Notes: generated by a model not told the origin, from the letters alone. Shown: positions 1-8,315, counted from the stretch's first letter. The stretch is DNA of 30,812 nt from Oceanospirillum sp048268485 (GCA_048268485.1 JBLWVL010000035.1:1-30812); one strand, 5' to 3'. Numbers and translations are program-made.

Positions 1-1
1 T

Positions 2-205
2 GACTGGGCTGGTGTGCTGCAGGATCTGCCAACGGCAGAAATACCGGTCAAAGATCTTGGCGCGACGGATTGCCGGTGCCGGGCACACTTCTTCCGTTTT
101 GATCAGCTACCGACGCTGTGTGAATTCCGCAAGCAGCTCCGTCGCCGGGGGATTTTGAATGTTGCTGTTGATGAAGTCAGCCGCTATGAGCTGAAAGTCG
201 CTTGA
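2..205 (+). CDS. 3' end of an unidentified protein (partial)
   Basis: An open frame enters from the left edge and ends at TGA 203-205, giving 67 residues of C-terminus. The tail is basic in the middle (Arg/Lys around FRKQLRRRG) and ends SRYELKVA. It has two close cysteines (CRC). I do not recognise the family from this fragment. A rho-independent terminator follows about 50 bp downstream, which supports a real gene ending here on this strand. The true start lies outside the window. Confidence 0.6.
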   Translation, partial: DWAGVLQDLPTAEIPVKDLGATDCRCRAHFFRFDQLPTLCEFRKQLRRRGILNVAVDEVSRYELKVA

Positions 206-252
206 TAACTCATAATCTGAAGAAGCCAGGGTGTTAAAATAAGCAAGCCAGG

Positions 253-285
253 AAAGCCCTTCAGTGTGAACTGCGGGGCTTTTTT
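253..285 (+). terminator. Intrinsic terminator of the left-edge gene
   Basis: A stem AAAGCCC (253-259) pairs with GGGCTTT (276-282), helped by an inner CAG/CTG pairing, and is followed by a run of T to 285. It lies between the partial gene and the convergent hydrolase, so it may partly serve both. Confidence 0.7.
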
Positions 286-313
286 ATGGGTATTTTTTAA
301 CTTGTGTGGACTA

Positions 314-1156
314 TCAGGCGCAGGCCGGTTGTTCCATGTGCTGTTGCTGCTCTTCGTGCAGCAGTTCCTCCAGTGCGGCTGCAACGGTAGCGGCGCCATC
401 CTGCCAGTTATGGTCCAGCATGACACCGTGACCGGAATCGACCCAGTGAACCTTACAGCCGTAAGTGGCTGCCGTCAGAGAAACAGACAGCTGAGGGACC
501 AGTTGGTCATGTTTGGCACCGACCACAGCGATAGGGGTTTTAGCCACATTAAAGGGGTTGGGCAGGTCATTCCAGCTCATATCCCAGATCAGTCGCTGGG
601 ATTCCGGCACCATATGTTGCAGCCATTTATCCAGCTGTTTCTGATCTACAGGGCTGGAGAACATATAGCGCTGTAGCTGATGAGGTGTTGCCTGCTCGGG
701 CATCATATAGGTTTGCGCCATCTCCAATGTGGTAACCGGATTACACCAGAGGCTCTGAATGGATAGAGGGATCATGCCCTGGGGGGGAATACTACAGAGA
801 AGAACTGCGCCCCGTGCCTTATGTTGGCTCAGAAAACGTTGCACCACCATACCGCCCATAGAGTGACCAATGAGCAGAGGAGGTTGCCTGTGATTCTGTT
901 CAATGGTGCAGATCGCATCTTCCAGATCCTGTGTGTAATCTTTCAGACTGTACTGCCCGGTGGGGTCCGGTGAAGATGAGCGACCATGCCCTCGGAGGCT
1001 AACGGCATAGGCGTGATAGCCGTGGTTGGCGAACCAGTCCAGGAAGTGCTCTTCCCAGATCCAGGCACCACTAAAAATGCCATGAACAAACAATACCGGA
1101 ACGGCATTCTCCTGTTTGGCCAGTCGGTAGACCAACTCCAGTCGATCAACACTCAT
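314..1156 (-). CDS. Alpha/beta-fold hydrolase
   Basis: A 280-residue alpha/beta hydrolase without a signal peptide, so probably cytoplasmic. An oxyanion-type VHG lies near residue 24. The nucleophile elbow is GHSMGG with Ser99, the acid is probably Asp in GAKHDQLVP, and the catalytic His is in DSGHGVML near the C-terminus. AGGAG 9 bp before the ATG supports this start. The substrate cannot be told from sequence; lysophospholipase- or lipase-like esters are typical of the family. It is transcribed away from a second, different alpha/beta hydrolase at 1412, across a 255-bp divergent spacer. Confidence 0.85.
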   Translation of the reverse strand: MSVDRLELVYRLAKQENAVPVLFVHGIFSGAWIWEEHFLDWFANHGYHAYAVSLRGHGRSSSPDPTGQYSLKDYTQDLEDAICTIEQNHRQPPLLIGHSMGGMVVQRFLSQHKARGAVLLCSIPPQGMIPLSIQSLWCNPVTTLEMAQTYMMPEQATPHQLQRYMFSSPVDQKQLDKWLQHMVPESQRLIWDMSWNDLPNPFNVAKTPIAVVGAKHDQLVPQLSVSLTAATYGCKVHWVDSGHGVMLDHNWQDGAATVAAALEELLHEEQQQHMEQPACA

Positions 1157-1411
1157 GTAACATACTCCTGGGGCTTCTTTGAGATACTATTCTTCAGAAT
1201 CAGTGTAATGCCTGATCGCACGATCAATATGCGATGGCACTGATGTAATTAAGTTAATGATCAGTTGATTACTCGGCAAGTGTTTTTAGCGCGAAAGCGG
1301 CTGATCAGGGGGGCTTGTTACTAAGTCCGGATATGCTGGAAGAAGCGGGATACGCACTGCATAATACCTCGCTGATTTTTCATTTATTTTGACAACGATT
1401 CCGAGGTGTAT

Positions 1412-2191
1412 ATGTCCGGTAACGTAGAGCTGTTTTATACCGAGCAGGGGGACGGTTTTCCGCTGGTGATTATTCATGGTCTGTTCGGTTCTGCGGATAA
1501 CTGGCGCACCCTAAGCAAGAAATTTGCCGAGACGTACCGGGTTATCGCTCTTGATTTGCGTAACCATGGCCGCTCTCCGCATACAGAGGGGATGAGTTAT
1601 GGCGCTATGGCTGCTGATGTATTGGCGCTTATGGATAAGCTTGGGCTGGAAAAGGCTTATATCCTGGGGCACTCCATGGGCGGTAAAGTTGCCATGCAAC
1701 TGGCATTGAATCACGCCGGGCGAGTTGAAAAGCTGATCGTCGCGGATATCGCTCCAGTAGAATATGGCCACGGCCATGATGAGGTGCTGGCTGCACTTTA
1801 TGCGGTGCAGAATGCAGGTGGAGCTGCCAGTCGTAAAGAGGCAGATACGATTATGGCCGCGCATCTGGATACGCTGGGTGTGCGTCAGTTTCTGAGCACC
1901 AATCTTGAGAAAAAAGACAATGGCAAGCTGGGCTGGCGTATGGGCCTGGATCAGATTAATGCCGACTATGATTCCGTTATTGACGCGCCGAACATCGGCC
2001 AGGCTTTTGATAAACCTGCACTGTTTATTCGCGGTGAGCTTTCGCATTACGTGGAAGACAGCTATTTGCCTCAGATTGATATGCTTTTTCCTCAGAACCA
2101 GCTGATTACCATGGGAGGTTGTGGTCACTGGCTGCATGCAGAGAAGCCATTGGACTTCCTGGCTCATGTGCAGGGTTTTCTTCAGCAATAA
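1412..2191 (+). CDS. YbfF-like alpha/beta-fold esterase
   Basis: A 259-residue single-domain hydrolase resembling E. coli esterase YbfF: IIHGLFGSADNW near the N-terminus, DLRNHGRS near residue 48, nucleophile GHSMGG with Ser88, and the catalytic His in GCGHWLHAEKP near the C-terminus. YbfF-type enzymes hydrolyse short acyl esters and acyl-CoA in vitro. GAGG 5 bp upstream favours the ATG at 1412 over an in-frame GTG at 1406, which overlaps that Shine-Dalgarno. It is monocistronic by position: the next gene lies beyond a terminator. Confidence 0.85.
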   Translation: MSGNVELFYTEQGDGFPLVIIHGLFGSADNWRTLSKKFAETYRVIALDLRNHGRSPHTEGMSYGAMAADVLALMDKLGLEKAYILGHSMGGKVAMQLALNHAGRVEKLIVADIAPVEYGHGHDEVLAALYAVQNAGGAASRKEADTIMAAHLDTLGVRQFLSTNLEKKDNGKLGWRMGLDQINADYDSVIDAPNIGQAFDKPALFIRGELSHYVEDSYLPQIDMLFPQNQLITMGGCGHWLHAEKPLDFLAHVQGFLQQ

Positions 2192-2290
2192 GCCTTAAAG
2201 GTTTTACGGTAAGCATTTCCGGTTGACCAATTATTCTTACAGATGGCCCTCGGGTTGGTTGCTAAACCACGGTATACTTGAGTCATTCAG

Positions 2291-2312
2291 AGGGGCTTCA
2301 GGCCCCTTTTTT
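2291..2312 (+). terminator. Intrinsic terminator after the YbfF-like gene
   Basis: AGGGGC (2291-2296) pairs with GCCCCT (2302-2307) around a TTCAG loop, with T continuing to 2312. It sits inside a possible upstream extension of the MFS frame, which argues that the extension is not translated. Confidence 0.8.
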
Positions 2313-2367
2313 CGTTGGGTTCTTATTTTCTGCTTCGGTGATACATCCTTCCTGCTTAGGAGTTCTA

Positions 2368-3618
2368 ATGCCGTCTAATCTGCAACGCCAGCATTCCGGG
2401 GGGCTGATCTCCTCCGGTAATGTTCCCGGAGAGTGGCGAGTTGTCATTCTGGTGACTCTGATTCAGTTTATTAATATCGTTGATTTTATGATGGTGATGC
2501 CGCTGGGGCCGGATTTTGCCCGGGATCTTGGGATTCCCATGTCAGACCTGGGGCTCATTGGTGGTAGCTATACATTTGCGGCGGCAGCTTCCGGGTTTAT
2601 TCTCAGCCGGTATCTGGATCGCTTTGACCGGCGGGCGATTGCCATGCTGGCTTTAGCAGGTTTGTCACTGAGCACCTTTGCGGCCACTTTGGCGACCAAT
2701 CAAATGGAACTCATGCTGGCCAGGGTTTGTGCCGGGGCTTTTGGTGGGCCCGCATCGGCTATTGGTATGGCGATGATTATTGATGTGGTACCAACGAAGC
2801 GGCGGGGCAGAGCGATGGCAATTGCGATGGGCTCTTTTTCTGTTGCGGCGGTTGCGGGTATTCCTTTTGGACTTGAACTGGCCAATTGGCACGGCTGGCA
2901 GACCCCCTTTTATGGGATTGCATGCATGGGGGTTGGCGTTTTGTTGGCGATCTTTCTGTTGCTACCTAAGATGGATCGTCATAAGGGTAAACATGAAGGA
3001 AAGCCGGCGACCGGTGTTTTCTCCCTGCTCAATAAATCCCTGACGCGCTGGGCTCTGATGCTGGTGGTGGTTTCTATGTTTGGTAACTTTCTGCTGGTTC
3101 CCAATCTTTCTGCTTATATCCAGTTTAATCTGGGCTTTCCCCGGGAACGCATTGGTGAGCTCTATATGATCGGAGGTGGCGCATCCCTTATTGGTATGCA
3201 GGTAACCGGTTACCTGACGGATCGCTTCGGAAGCTTAGGAACAGGAACGTTTGTTTGTCTGGGATTAGCTCTGGTGCTCTGGTTTGGCTTTATTCAGCAG
3301 CCGGAGCTGGCCTTGGTGCCCTTTGTTTTTGCCGGATTTATGGTGTTTTCATCGGCGCGTAGAGTGGCGCAGAATGCCTTGACCAGCCAAACGCCGGAAG
3401 GGCATGAGCGGGCAGCTTACACCTCTGCGCAGTTTGCTTTTCAGCATGTTTCAACGGGCATTGCGGCGGTTGGCAGCTCGTGGGTGCTCACTGCTGATGA
3501 ACATGGGGTATTACAGGGCATGGTGATACTGAGTACAATAACGATGATTTTCGTTCTTGCTCAACCAGTTATGATGTGGGTGCTGAAGCATAAACTGGAT
3601 CAGAGGCCGGCTGCATAG
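2368..3618 (+). CDS. MFS transporter, probable drug/metabolite efflux
   Basis: A 416-residue major facilitator superfamily permease with about 12 hydrophobic segments. TM1 starts near residue 24 (VVILVTLIQFINIVDF), and a motif-A-like loop SRYLDRFDRR follows TM2. A basic central loop around residue 205 (KMDRHKGKHEGK) separates the two halves. The ATG at 2368 has AGGAG 5 bp upstream. A TTG start at 2278 would read through a terminator hairpin and is rejected. The substrate is unknown; the family exports drugs, nucleosides or sugars. It lies 69 bp before the aldolase, with no terminator seen between, so co-transcription is possible. Confidence 0.85.
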   Translation: MPSNLQRQHSGGLISSGNVPGEWRVVILVTLIQFINIVDFMMVMPLGPDFARDLGIPMSDLGLIGGSYTFAAAASGFILSRYLDRFDRRAIAMLALAGLSLSTFAATLATNQMELMLARVCAGAFGGPASAIGMAMIIDVVPTKRRGRAMAIAMGSFSVAAVAGIPFGLELANWHGWQTPFYGIACMGVGVLLAIFLLLPKMDRHKGKHEGKPATGVFSLLNKSLTRWALMLVVVSMFGNFLLVPNLSAYIQFNLGFPRERIGELYMIGGGASLIGMQVTGYLTDRFGSLGTGTFVCLGLALVLWFGFIQQPELALVPFVFAGFMVFSSARRVAQNALTSQTPEGHERAAYTSAQFAFQHVSTGIAAVGSSWVLTADEHGVLQGMVILSTITMIFVLAQPVMMWVLKHKLDQRPAA

Positions 3619-3687
3619 CAATCTTCGGAACCTGAATTTAAACGCTGTTTACCCTCGTGTTGAGGGGCAACATTTTGAGGAATGCTT

Positions 3688-4314
3688 ATGTTTTTATCTC
3701 AGTTAAGCGAACAGAAAGTACTGCCTGTTTTGGTGTTGGAGTCTGTACAGCAGGCTGACTGGGTTGGCGGCTGTTTTGTTGAGGCAGGCATAAGACATCT
3801 GGAAGTGACACTCAGAACACCAGCGGCATTACAGGTGATAGAGCATCTCAATCGTCACTTTTCTGAGCTTTCCATTGGTGCCGGAACGGTGCTGAAGAGT
3901 CATCAGATACGGGAAGCCGTGGATGCCGGTTCTGATTTTATTGTTGCTCCCGGGGCAACCGATCAGTTACTGGATGCAGGCCAGGACTGTCCGGTACCTT
4001 TTTTGCCGGGTGTTATGACACCTTCTGAGGCGATGCGGGCAAGAGATTATGGTTTTGGATTGCAGAAGTTTTTTCCGGCGGAGGCTGCGGGGGGGATTTC
4101 TCTGCTGAAGGCGATGGCTGCCCCTTTGCAGGATATTCTTTTTTGCCCGACTGGCGGTATTACCCTAAATAACATGATGGACTATCTGGCACTGAAGAGT
4201 GTGCCGGTCGTCGGTGGAACCTGGCTGGTAACACCTCAGGCTCTTGCGGATAATGACCGCCAGTCTGTGGTTAACCAGCTTAACCAGCTTCAGTCGTTGC
4301 TGGGGCCGTTCTAG
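3688..4314 (+). CDS. eda: KDPG/KHG aldolase (2-dehydro-3-deoxyphosphogluconate aldolase)
   Basis: A 208-residue class I aldolase close to E. coli Eda. It cleaves 2-keto-3-deoxy-6-phosphogluconate to pyruvate and glyceraldehyde 3-phosphate (Entner-Doudoroff), and family members also act on 4-hydroxy-2-oxoglutarate. Visible motifs are HLEVTLRT with catalytic Glu39 and Arg43, GAGTVL near residue 64, the Schiff-base Lys127 in LQKFFPAEAAGG, and FCPTGGI for phosphate binding. GAGG 7 bp upstream favours the ATG at 3688 over 3682. No edd, zwf or sugar kinase is adjacent; the next gene is an eIF2B-like protein 66 bp downstream on the same strand, which is an unusual partner. Confidence 0.9.
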   Translation: MFLSQLSEQKVLPVLVLESVQQADWVGGCFVEAGIRHLEVTLRTPAALQVIEHLNRHFSELSIGAGTVLKSHQIREAVDAGSDFIVAPGATDQLLDAGQDCPVPFLPGVMTPSEAMRARDYGFGLQKFFPAEAAGGISLLKAMAAPLQDILFCPTGGITLNNMMDYLALKSVPVVGGTWLVTPQALADNDRQSVVNQLNQLQSLLGPF

Positions 4315-4380
4315 CGTACCCGAATGAATACAGAGTGACACATTATTTCGGGATCAGAAAAAATAAGGACCTTCTTTGGC

Positions 4381-5325
4381 ATGTATATCAATAACGATCA
4401 GTTTAAAGAGCGTCGTATCCGGGCGGTAAAAGAAGATATTCGCAAAGGTGGCAGTGAGCTTTCGCGAAGTGCTTTGGAAGACCTGAAGGAGTACGCCAAT
4501 ACCTGTGATGCACAAAGCCCTGCTGACCTGAAAAGTGAACTTTTGGACCTGGCGATGCAGATGCAACTGGCCCGGCCTAGTATGGCGGTTCTGTGGAATG
4601 TCATGCAGCGTTGGATAGAGCAGTTAGCCGCTATGCCGGAAGATGCAATGGATAACGCCCGCCAATTTGCTATGGAGCAGGCTGAAGCTTTGCAGCAGTC
4701 TTCTGTTCAGGCCGGAAAAGCCATTGTTCAGGCGCTGAGCCCGCAGATTCCACCGGGTAGCGTTATTCTGACCCACAGTTACAGCACCACAGTTCTGGCT
4801 ATTCTGGAGACGATGCAGACGGCAGATTGCAGAGTCATTATGACGGAGGCCCGGCCCGGTGTTGAAGGCCGTCGTCTGGCTCGCGCCTTGTCTGAGTTGA
4901 AGATTGAAACAACCTATATTGCGGAAGCACAGTTGGGTTGTTTTATCGGTTCTGCTGATCTGGTGCTTCTGGGGGCGGATAGCGTATTGGAAGATGGTGC
5001 TGTGGTAAATAAAGCCGGCACTTATCTGGTGGCGCTGGCTGCAAAAGATCATGGTGTGCCGGTTTTTGTGGCGGCGGAGAGCTTTAAACACAGTCATCGC
5101 AGGGTTGACGAAATTGAACTGGAAGAGATTGCCGGGGATGAGCTTCAGCTGCCTGCGATCGATTTTGTCCAGCCTCGTAATATCTATTTTGATATTACCC
5201 CTGCCCGGTTGGTGAGCTGCTGGGTTGATGAAAAGGGTGCCCGGACCGATTTTTCAAATGAGTCTAGAGCCATGCCCGCAGGCTTTTTGCAGGATGCCAT
5301 CAATAAGCGTAAAAACCGCAGTTAA
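4381..5325 (+). CDS. eIF-2B alpha/beta/delta-family protein (R15P isomerase/MtnA superfamily)
   Basis: A 314-residue protein with a helical N-terminal domain (about 1-120) and the Rossmann-like eIF2B/MtnA domain: SVILTHSYSTTVL (127-139), TEARPGVEGRRLA (155-167), LLGADSVLEDGAVVNKAGT (196-214) and VAAESFK. The overall pattern resembles human eIF2B-alpha and archaeal ribose-1,5-bisphosphate isomerase. Asp200 matches the catalytic Asp of those isomerases, but the position of their catalytic Cys (THC) is Ser133 here. It therefore may not be a standard isomerase; a regulatory or nucleotide/sugar-phosphate-binding role is possible. AAGGA lies 11 bp before the ATG. It probably shares a transcript with the aldolase. 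The TAA lies in the loop of a terminator. Confidence 0.75.
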   Translation: MYINNDQFKERRIRAVKEDIRKGGSELSRSALEDLKEYANTCDAQSPADLKSELLDLAMQMQLARPSMAVLWNVMQRWIEQLAAMPEDAMDNARQFAMEQAEALQQSSVQAGKAIVQALSPQIPPGSVILTHSYSTTVLAILETMQTADCRVIMTEARPGVEGRRLARALSELKIETTYIAEAQLGCFIGSADLVLLGADSVLEDGAVVNKAGTYLVALAAKDHGVPVFVAAESFKHSHRRVDEIELEEIAGDELQLPAIDFVQPRNIYFDITPARLVSCWVDEKGARTDFSNESRAMPAGFLQDAINKRKNRS

Positions 5326-5338
5326 GTCTGCGGTTTTT
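5311..5338. terminator. Bidirectional terminator shared by convergent genes
   Basis: An 11-bp stem (5311-5321 with 5328-5338) has A-run and T-run flanks, so it can act on both strands. The stop codon of the eIF2B-like gene is in its loop, and the LytM gene ends 24 bp away on the other strand. Confidence 0.9.
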
Positions 5339-5361
5339 CGGGGAGATCTATCCGTAATGAT

Positions 5362-6156
5362 TTATTGAATGATGGGTAGATAGTTTTCCGGGGGCAGTGG
5401 TGCACCCCGGTCACGGAACTGAAAGTGCAGTGCAGCGCGATTCACCAGAGTATTAAAACCGACGGTTGCTATGGGCTGGCGCTTTCTGACGGTATCACCT
5501 GTTTTTACGACCAATGCATCGCAGCTTGCGTAAACGGTTTGCTGATCACCTGGGTGCTGGATAATGACGACCTTCCCCAGGCTTCGCATCTCTCCGGCAA
5601 AGCTGACGATTCCCTCTTTTGCCGCAAATACAGTTTGACCCGGCTGAGCCTGGAGATTGACGCCTTTCTGTAAGCCCCAGTTTTCTTCACCAAAACCATT
5701 GATTAACCGGGGGTTAGAGATTGGCCAGATATAACCGGTGGTGGCTCGGCGGGGAGCGACGCCAATAATCAGCTTCTGTCCGGGGTGCAGCCGGTCATGG
5801 TCGATACCGGGGTTGCTGCGCTTCAGGTTCGATAGCGATATGGCAAAGTGATCCGCAATGCTGCTCAGGGTATCCCCTCTTTGCACCGTATATTGAATGC
5901 TGGGGGTTTGTGGGTTGCTGCCACTGGTTGGAAGCTGCAGCTCGGTGCCGGCCCTCAGACGGTGGGGAACAACTTTTGGGTTGTAGCGGGATAGGGTCTC
6001 CAGATCAACTTTGTAGCGGCGGGCGATGCTGTAAAAGGTCTCTCCGGGTTTAACCAGATGCACTTTACTGTTGGTTGTATCATAGGGAGCGCTGCTACAG
6101 GCGGATAGCAAAAAACTGGCTATAAGAGCAGTCAAGATGAAAAGCAGCTTCGGCAT
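5362..6156 (-). CDS. NlpD/YgeR-like lipoprotein with two LysM and a degenerate LytM domain
   Basis: A 264-residue lipoprotein with signal peptide and lipobox LLSAC (Cys20). LysM domains lie at about 33-76 and 88-131 and bind peptidoglycan. An M23/LytM domain follows at about 150-262. The catalytic residues look lost: the usual HxxxD position reads KGVNL, the HxH region reads LHFQF, and the expected YAH reads YAS. Loss of zinc ligands is typical of the NlpD/EnvC group, which activate amidases at division rather than cutting peptidoglycan. It would act at the outer membrane facing the periplasm. It is not next to surE, pcm or rpoS, so it is a paralogue rather than the canonical nlpD locus. Shine-Dalgarno is weak. 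Confidence 0.85.
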   Translation of the reverse strand: MPKLLFILTALIASFLLSACSSAPYDTTNSKVHLVKPGETFYSIARRYKVDLETLSRYNPKVVPHRLRAGTELQLPTSGSNPQTPSIQYTVQRGDTLSSIADHFAISLSNLKRSNPGIDHDRLHPGQKLIIGVAPRRATTGYIWPISNPRLINGFGEENWGLQKGVNLQAQPGQTVFAAKEGIVSFAGEMRSLGKVVIIQHPGDQQTVYASCDALVVKTGDTVRKRQPIATVGFNTLVNRAALHFQFRDRGAPLPPENYLPIIQ

Positions 6157-6273
6157 GGCGTAAAATCTGGTTGAGATGATAAGAGGCAGATGCTCGGCAG
6201 CATAAAGAAAATACCGCTGGTTTTCAAAGATATCTTAAATAATGAACATTTTTGACAGAAAAAAGAGGCGATA

Positions 6274-6966
6274 ATGACTCTATTTACTCAGGGCATGAAA
6301 CAGATCGAGACCTCAGTGAAGCCGGATGTTTGTATCATCTGGTTGCATGGTTTGGGAGCTGGTGCTGATGACTTTATTCCGGCAGTGCCTTATCTGAAGT
6401 TACCGGATTCACTCGGGGTTCGCTTTTTGTTTCCTCAGGCACCTGACCGGCCGGTTACTATCAATGGTGGTTGGGAGATGCCCGCCTGGTACGATATTCT
6501 GAAGATGCTGCCTGAGCGTGAAATCGATCCGGCGCATCTTCAGGACGCGGCCTTAGGTTTACATGAGTTGACCCGGCAGCAGGTTGATGCCGGAATAAAT
6601 GAAGACCGTATATTCTGGATCGGTTTTTCTCAGGGTGGTGCTGTGGTGCTTGAGGCGTCCCTGAATGGTGGGCGTTATATGGCTGCGGATCACTCTGTTA
6701 GCAGGCCTGCTGCTATTTTTGCATTATCAACCTATCAGGCTCAGCCTGTTGAGCAACCTCATCCAAAACTAGGCGAGATGGTTTTTTGGCACGGGCATGG
6801 CTCCCAGGATGATGTGGTGCCGTTTTCGATGGGGAAAAAAGCGGCGGAGCTGACGGAGCAGAAAGCTGCGGACTCTCAATGGCAGCCATACCCGATGGCC
6901 CATGAGGTTTGTGTGGCTGAGTTGGAAGCAATCGGGCGTTTTATTCAGCATCGCCTGGGGCAGTAA
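6274..6966 (+). CDS. Carboxylesterase / phospholipase, COG0400 type
   Basis: A 230-residue alpha/beta hydrolase of the small carboxylesterase family (E. coli YpfH, Pseudomonas EstB-like). Motifs are WLHGLGAGADDF (23-34), FPQAPDRPVTINGG (53-66), nucleophile GFSQGG with Ser119, acid Asp179/180 in HGSQDDVVP, and His210 in PMAHEV. No signal peptide, so cytoplasmic; members hydrolyse short-chain esters. GAGGCG lies just upstream of the ATG. It is divergent from the LytM lipoprotein with a 117-bp spacer. Confidence 0.88.
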   Translation: MTLFTQGMKQIETSVKPDVCIIWLHGLGAGADDFIPAVPYLKLPDSLGVRFLFPQAPDRPVTINGGWEMPAWYDILKMLPEREIDPAHLQDAALGLHELTRQQVDAGINEDRIFWIGFSQGGAVVLEASLNGGRYMAADHSVSRPAAIFALSTYQAQPVEQPHPKLGEMVFWHGHGSQDDVVPFSMGKKAAELTEQKAADSQWQPYPMAHEVCVAELEAIGRFIQHRLGQ

Positions 6967-7114
6967 GCGGTATTTATTGACCTTTGTCATGTGTCCGTTA
7001 CTGCTATATACAGATCCGCTAATTAGTTTGATCTGGGGCAGGGTTTACCCCCTGATCCCTGCTAATCTGAACCCAGATGATTTGTTTACTCACGAACCCT
7101 CTGAGGTGATGATT

Positions 7115-7222
7115 ATGTATATGGATGATGCGGTATTTGCCAGTTTATTGGTAATCGGTGGCGCTCTGGTTTTCTTCGGTGGTGTGATCTACTTCATTAT
7201 GAATGATAAGCCAAAGCAGTAA
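7115..7222 (+). CDS. Small single-pass membrane peptide (35 aa)
   Basis: A 35-residue peptide starting MYMDDAVFASLL. It has one strong hydrophobic helix (about 7-30, rich in V/I/L/F/G) and a short polar, positively charged tail ending NDKPKQ. GAGG 8 bp upstream points to the ATG at 7115; in-frame ATGs also occur at 7109 and 7121. Topology is probably N-out, C-in by the positive-inside rule. I do not recognise a named family. The acidic start and glycine-rich helix resemble small proteins that bind larger membrane complexes, but no function can be assigned. Confidence 0.55.
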   Translation: MYMDDAVFASLLVIGGALVFFGGVIYFIMNDKPKQ

Positions 7223-7280
7223 TTCGTTACAGTTGCGTACTTTCGGTGATGGCTATTTAAGGCTATATTGAACTCATATC

Positions 7281-7305
7281 CGTACTGGCGGTCGTAGTCA
7301 GTACG
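7281..7305 (+). other. Hairpin between two small genes
   Basis: CGTACTG (7281-7287) pairs with CAGTACG (7299-7305) around an 11-base loop. The T-rich stretch begins only about 10 bases later, so it is not a convincing terminator; it could be a leader structure for the 7341 gene or an inefficient stop for the membrane peptide. Confidence 0.3.
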
Positions 7306-7340
7306 TTAATGGATTTAATTTTTTTCTCCTGGAGGCCAAT

Positions 7341-7682
7341 ATGATTGAATCTTCTGTATCTCAGGTAACCCTGTTAAACCGTCAGGCTGCCGGCACTAAC
7401 AATCAGGCTCAGCAGCGTCTGGATGCTGCAAGTGAAAGTCGCCAGGAGGAATCCGGGACTACTCAGCCAACGTCAAGTGCAGGTATTTCTGCGGATGCTG
7501 TAAAGGGCAGTGTGCCAATCAGCTCCGCTCCCAGTAATCAGGTTAGTCAAACGGCTGAAACGACTGAGCAGCAAAGTACATACAGTAGTATTCAGGATCA
7601 GTCTAACGATCTGCTGCGCAAGCAGGCGGAGGTTCGAACTGACCAGGCATCTCTCGGGAATTTGCTGGATACACAGAGCTGA
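7341..7682 (+). CDS. Disordered Ser/Thr/Gln-rich small protein
   Basis: A 113-residue hypothetical protein, strongly enriched in Ser, Thr, Gln, Asn and Ala, with almost no aromatic residues and no Cys. It is predicted by eye to be intrinsically disordered except for a possible helix near the C-terminus (DLLRKQAEVRTDQASLGNLL). There is no signal peptide or membrane segment. GGAGG 5 bp before the ATG and a strong terminator after the stop support a real single-gene transcript. The N-terminus (IESSVSQVTLLNRQAA) loosely resembles flagellar or secreted putative motility proteins, but this is too weak for a call. Confidence 0.65.
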   Translation: MIESSVSQVTLLNRQAAGTNNQAQQRLDAASESRQEESGTTQPTSSAGISADAVKGSVPISSAPSNQVSQTAETTEQQSTYSSIQDQSNDLLRKQAEVRTDQASLGNLLDTQS

Positions 7683-7710
7683 TTGTTCACTGACAGACTG
7701 ATTGATTATT

Positions 7711-7739
7711 AAAAAGGAAGGCCTTGCCTTCCTTTTTTT
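7711..7739. terminator. Strong bidirectional terminator
   Basis: A 12-bp stem (7711-7722 with 7726-7737) with a 3-base CTT loop, an A run before it and T to 7739. It ends the disordered-protein transcript and argues against a DUF4442 start upstream of it. Confidence 0.9.
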
Positions 7740-7804
7740 GTTTCTGTTTTAATATCGAACAACTGTTTGAATTTTTGTCTGGTTCTACTGAAGGAAATTC
7801 TGTT

Positions 7805-8275
7805 TTGAAAGCTGCATTGCTAAAGTGGGGAATTTCCCTCTGGCCACCGCTACTGGGAGCAGGGGTTAAGGTTGAAGTATTGGCAAAAGACTTTTCTTAT
7901 GCCCGTATCCGTATGAAATTACGCTGGTATAACCGGAATTATGTCGGTGTTCATTATGGTGGCTCTCTCTACTCTATGACAGATCCTTTTTATATGCTGA
8001 TGCTTTCAGAAAGCCTTGGGCGGGATTATGTGGTTTGGGATAAAGCCGCTCATATCGATTATATTAAGCCAGGGCGCTCCACTGTTCGGGCTGAGTTTCG
8101 GGTTTCCCGGGATATGCTGGATGATATTCGGGAGAAAACTGCAACCGGTGAGAAATATTTGCCTGAATTTGAGGTGCAGATTCTGGACGAAAAAGGTGAG
8201 CTGGTAGCCCGTGTCATGAGAACACTGTATATCAGGAAGAAGCGCCAGAAGCCTGAAGAAGCAGGTAGCCAGTGA
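7805..8275 (+). CDS. DUF4442-like hotdog-fold protein
   Basis: A 156-residue protein resembling the DUF4442 / PaaI-like hotdog thioesterase group. Visible features are RIRMKLRWYNRNYVG, VHYGGSLYSMTDPFYMLML (the hotdog central helix) and HIDYIKPGRSTVRAEF. DUF4442 members are usually of unknown activity, with possible acyl-CoA thioesterase function. AAGGAA 8 bp upstream points to a TTG start at 7805; the frame is open further upstream, but that part overlaps a terminator. The C-terminus is basic and polar. No neighbour explains its role. Confidence 0.75.
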   Translation: MKAALLKWGISLWPPLLGAGVKVEVLAKDFSYARIRMKLRWYNRNYVGVHYGGSLYSMTDPFYMLMLSESLGRDYVVWDKAAHIDYIKPGRSTVRAEFRVSRDMLDDIREKTATGEKYLPEFEVQILDEKGELVARVMRTLYIRKKRQKPEEAGSQ

Positions 8276-8315
8276 AAAAAGCGGGTGCTTAGTGGAATCG
8301 AAGGCTTATGTGATA

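Noticed and set aside
2278..2367. N-terminal extension of the MFS transporter from a TTG.
   Set aside because: It runs through a terminator hairpin, and a good Shine-Dalgarno precedes the ATG at 2368.
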